A DNA stretch of 64,000 nt, from the NCBI RefSeq assembly GCF_949820605.1, contig NZ_CATKVU010000006.1, forward strand, positions 2,739,001-2,803,000, written 5' to 3'. The notes below the pieces were generated by a model. The model did not search any database and was not told where the DNA came from. It saw nothing but the letters and a program-made list of their open reading frames with translations. Source of the stretch: Segatella copri (lineage in GTDB: Bacteria; Bacteroidota; Bacteroidia; Bacteroidales; Bacteroidaceae). Shown here piece by piece: positions 61,358-64,000 of the stretch. The translations under genes were made by a program, and so were the position numbers. Numbering within the stretch: the stretch's first letter is position 1; each line of letters starts with the position of its first letter.

Positions 61358-61389
61358 TTTGTTATCTCAAATATTTTTAGTATCTTTGC
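61358..61389 (+). promoter_or_regulatory. Second promoter inside IS66, in front of tnpC
   Basis: TTTG at 61358-61361, 19 nt, TATCTTTGC at 61381-61389. The tnpC ATG follows only 3 nt later, so a transcript from this site would start at or within a few bases of the start codon. Confidence 0.7.
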
Positions 61390-61392
61390 AGT

Positions 61393-63363
61393 ATGAAATC
61401 AGAAGAGAAATCCATACAGGCTATAAGTGCGCAAGCGCATAGTGAGGCAGCTGACAACAGGTTGCTCCGCAAGAAACTCCAGGCTCGTGATAAACGGGTG
61501 GTGGAGCTTGAGGCTATGGTTTCTAACCTGAACAAGCAGCTTTGTGAAAAGGTAGATCAGTTGAATGACATGATGCAAAAACTTGTGGCATTCATGACTG
61601 GTAATGGAGAGGTTAATCTTTCAGCCTCTCTTCGTGAAGCTGTAGTTGCGGGTGTGCGTGCTGAGTTTGAGGCACGTGAACTAAAACTAAAGGAAACATA
61701 TGCTAGTGAGTTGGAGAAGCTTACTTCTGATTTCAATGCTCGCTTGGCAGCTAAGCAGAATGAGATAAATCAGTTGAAAGGCATAAATGATGGGGATAAT
61801 CCGACAACCACAATGCCAAGTAACTCAAACTCGGATTCAACAATGTCACCAGAGGCAAAACTGAAGGCCAACGAACAGCAAAAGGCAAATCTTCAGGTTA
61901 CAGCCTATGGTCAGCATACCGAGTCTGGTAAATATCATCATGGTAGTCAGCAGACGGAGAATGCCGATGACTTGGATCACAATGGTGAGGATGTCCCGGA
62001 GGAAAAGATTGTCACTATCGCTAAGACGTTAAAGGAGCATAAGGATATGAAAGGTGTCAAGAAGCCTAGACGTGAGCAGCCACTTATTGATGCAGCTGTT
62101 GGCGGCAATAATGATATTGTCCTCAAACCAATCAACCTTCCAGCCGATGCCGTTGAAATAGGAGAGGATGTATCTGTCCGTCATACTTATGTGAAAGGTT
62201 TTATCCGTACTTATATTATCCGTCGCAAGAAATATAAGGATTCCAAGGGTAAATGCTATCATGTAAATCTTCCTAAAGAATATAAGAACTGCATGGGCAG
62301 AACATGGGCAACGGAGTCATTGATAGCCCAGATATTGACAATGCATTTCTATTATCATATGACAATCGGAGATATCGAGACATGGCTGAAAGGTATGGGC
62401 TTGAACTATGCTCATTCGACAGTTATGGGGTGGATTGAAATCGGTGCCAACATATTGGAGCCATTGGACGAGCCTCTCCATAAGGAAATCATCGCTTCTG
62501 GTAACGTCCATGGTGATGAATCAACATTGGGTTGTAAAGACCAACGGTTGCCTGGTAAGGGTGAGACGATTGAGGATGTAGAGGATGAGCTTCATTTCTT
62601 CAAGCGATGGATATTCTGTTACCATGCGCCAATATTAGGTCTGACCCAGTTCGTGTTTCATGAGCGTGGTTGTAGAACCCAGGAGGCAGTCAAAAAGTAC
62701 TTTGAAGACGTAATGGAGAAAATTTACCTCCATAGTGATGGCGCACCTATCTATAAGTGCTACGATGTTGGAGAATTAATACAACGAATAGCCTGTTTGG
62801 TTCATATGCGAAGACCGTTCTTCAAATTGAAGGATTTTTCGGAGGATGCCATGATGATATTGAAGTTGTTTGATGCAATCTTCCGTGAGGACAAGCTGAT
62901 AAAGACAGGGTTTTCAAATCCTGATGACATTCGGCGAGAGCGGGCACTTCGCATAGCTCCTATGCTTAATGACTTGAAATCATATTTGGATAAATTGGCA
63001 AAGAACCTTGAGAAGGAGGAAGAACCCGAACTTCTCAAGGCTGTGAACTATGCCCTTACTGAATATCCTTGTATGTTGCGCTGTTTAGAGGATGGAAGTC
63101 TTGATCTCTCGAATAATGTATGTGAGCGACAGATTAGAAGAATAGCGAAGTATCGCAATAATAGTTATTTTGTTGGCAGTCCGGAATCAGGTGTGCGCTT
63201 TGCTCGCCTGATGTCCCACTTTGCCAATATCCGAAAGCACAATTTGGATCCTGTGGAGTATCTTTGTGATGTGTTCCGCAGGATCAAGAAAACGGCAAAG
63301 GACAAATTGGTAGACTTACTAGCCCATAGATGGCAGCTGGCTACTGTTACTGCTTGGGCATAA
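61393..63363 (+). CDS. tnpC: IS66 transposase TnpC
   Basis: The 656-residue protein has a long coiled N-terminus (LLRKKLQARDKRVVELEAMV, SNLNKQLCEKVDQLNDMMQK), then a variable Ser/Asn/Gln-rich linker. The transposase body follows (AQILTMHFYYHMTIGDIETW, NVHGDESTLGCKDQRLPGKG, FEDVMEKIYLHSDGAPIYKC, CVERQIRRIAKYRNNSYFVG-like end), with the Asp/Glu catalytic residues. Full length for the family. Likely active, given the fresh insertion. Confidence 0.94.
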   Translation: MKSEEKSIQAISAQAHSEAADNRLLRKKLQARDKRVVELEAMVSNLNKQLCEKVDQLNDMMQKLVAFMTGNGEVNLSASLREAVVAGVRAEFEARELKLKETYASELEKLTSDFNARLAAKQNEINQLKGINDGDNPTTTMPSNSNSDSTMSPEAKLKANEQQKANLQVTAYGQHTESGKYHHGSQQTENADDLDHNGEDVPEEKIVTIAKTLKEHKDMKGVKKPRREQPLIDAAVGGNNDIVLKPINLPADAVEIGEDVSVRHTYVKGFIRTYIIRRKKYKDSKGKCYHVNLPKEYKNCMGRTWATESLIAQILTMHFYYHMTIGDIETWLKGMGLNYAHSTVMGWIEIGANILEPLDEPLHKEIIASGNVHGDESTLGCKDQRLPGKGETIEDVEDELHFFKRWIFCYHAPILGLTQFVFHERGCRTQEAVKKYFEDVMEKIYLHSDGAPIYKCYDVGELIQRIACLVHMRRPFFKLKDFSEDAMMILKLFDAIFREDKLIKTGFSNPDDIRRERALRIAPMLNDLKSYLDKLAKNLEKEEEPELLKAVNYALTEYPCMLRCLEDGSLDLSNNVCERQIRRIAKYRNNSYFVGSPESGVRFARLMSHFANIRKHNLDPVEYLCDVFRRIKKTAKDKLVDLLAHRWQLATVTAWA

Positions 63364-63440
63364 AATCAAATGCTTTTTTCTTAAAAGATAATAAAAAAGA
63401 ATTCATTTTATGGCTTAACGTACCTAAAGTGACCGCTTAC

Positions 63441-64000
63441 GTCTAGGCTTCTTGACACCTTTCATATCCTTATGCTCCTTTAACGTCTTAGCGATAGTGA
63501 CAATCTTTTCCTCCGGGACATCCTCACCATTGTGATCCAAGTCATCGGCATTCTCCGTCTGCTGACTACCATGATGATATTTACCAGACTCGGTATGCTG
63601 ACCATAGGCTGTAACCTGAAGATTTGCCTTTTGCTGTTCGTTGGCCTTCAGTTTTGCCTCTGGTGACATTGTTGAATCCGAGTTTGAGTTACTTGGCATT
63701 GTGGTTGTCGGATTATCCCCATCATTTATGCCTTTCAACTGATTTATCTCATTCTGCTTAGCTGCCAAGCGAGCATTGAAATCAGAAGTAAGCTTCTCCA
63801 ACTCACTAGCATATGTTTCCTTTAGTTTTAGTTCACGTGCCTCAAACTCAGCACGCACACCCGCAACTACAGCTTCACGAAGAGAGGCTGAAAGATTAAC
63901 CTCTCCATTACCAGTCATGAATGCCACAAGTTTTTGCATCATGTCATTCAACTGATCTACCTTTTCACAAAGCTGCTTGTTCAGGTTAGAAACCATAGCC
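63441..64000 (-). pseudogene. IS66 TnpC, N-terminal part of the interrupted outer copy (runs off window)
   Basis: The minus strand reads the coiled N-terminal region (MVSNLNKQLCEKVDQLNDMM onward) to KDMKGVKKPRR and then crosses into the inserted element, where it ends KRSL at 63424. About 41 N-terminal residues lie beyond the window edge. Identical to the intact copy up to the joint. Confidence 0.92.

Larger units (their letters stand above)
60419..63440 (+). mobile_element. Inner IS66-family element, complete
   Basis: The ends are GTAAGCAGTCACTT at 60419 and, inverted, GTAAGCGGTCACTT at 63440. Length is 3,022 bp, with tnpA, tnpB and tnpC all open. The 8-bp direct duplication is the size known for IS66. 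It is inserted in the opposite orientation inside tnpC of an identical element. Confidence 0.93.
59041..64000 (-). mobile_element. Outer IS66-family element, interrupted by a second copy
   Basis: The left end is at 59041 (GTAAGCGGTCACTTTAGGTA). The element continues to 60418, is interrupted by the inner copy (60419-63440) and resumes at 63441/63449 to beyond the window. Its sequence is identical to the inner copy wherever both can be compared. The 8 bp before the left end are CTTTAAAG, the expected target duplicate if the other end is examined. Confidence 0.9.

Overview
The window looks like a chromosome segment of a gut Bacteroidota bacterium, most likely a Prevotella/Segatella-type species. 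Seen directly: nearly every gene or tRNA start is preceded by the Bacteroidota promoter pattern TTTG, 19-20 nt, TAnnTTTG; Shine-Dalgarno sites are weak. Known of the group: a T9SS sorting domain, DUF3244 and DUF3408 proteins, DUF4143 ATPases, a rimP-nusA-infB cluster next to sufBCDS, and SpvB/Rhs proteins are all typical of Bacteroidales. The genus is inferred, because no rRNA gene is present.

Layout. 1-3217: end of a mannose-1-phosphate guanylyltransferase gene, tRNA-Leu(CAA) and a secreted GH28 pectinase. 3324-13678: an accessory operon on the minus strand. It is read from a DUF3244 protein through a small T9SS-sorted protein, a giant SpvB/FG-GAP protein and an Rhs/YD-repeat protein into a tail of small immunity-like genes; a TPR/HTH regulator lies beside it. 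13691-24449: core genes on the minus strand (rnhB, sufBCDS, infB, nusA, rimP). 24511-39764: mostly core genes, including an S41 protease, two tRNA-Asn genes, pnp, a thioredoxin-fold lipoprotein without its CXXC, a sialate O-acetylesterase, a Nudix hydrolase, topA, aroK, speA, argB and an ECF sigma/anti-sigma-like pair. 39868-40450: about 0.6 kb of strongly structured non-coding DNA. 40527-46200: gene remnants and a decayed mobilizable element, with a truncated WYL regulator, a relaxase carrying an out-of-frame internal deletion, mobC, a DUF3408 gene, an excisionase-like fragment and a tyrosine integrase broken at its catalytic-arginine box. 46594-53959: a MITE-like 120-bp element, a PP2C-like phosphatase, a DUF4143 ATPase behind three direct repeats, a CPBP protease, ribF and a Ca2+-type P-ATPase. 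54056-64000: tRNA-Met(CAT) with an adjacent tyrosine integrase, a two-gene module with an SF2-helicase-like protein, a frameshifted IS4-type transposase, and an IS66 element into which an identical IS66 copy has inserted with an 8-bp target duplication.

How the genes work together. The core blocks are standard: SufBCD scaffold with SufS; RimP, NusA and IF-2 in ribosome assembly, transcription and initiation. The most notable accessory system is the SpvB-Rhs operon. Its order suggests a T9SS-linked, TcB/TcC-like or polymorphic toxin with a hydrophobic C-terminal tip and a multi-pass membrane protein directly behind it as candidate immunity factor. Several accessory genes carry single-base frame breaks (8.15, 3.63, 42.65 and 58.38 kb). 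These may be real decay, phase variation or assembly errors; sequence alone cannot decide.
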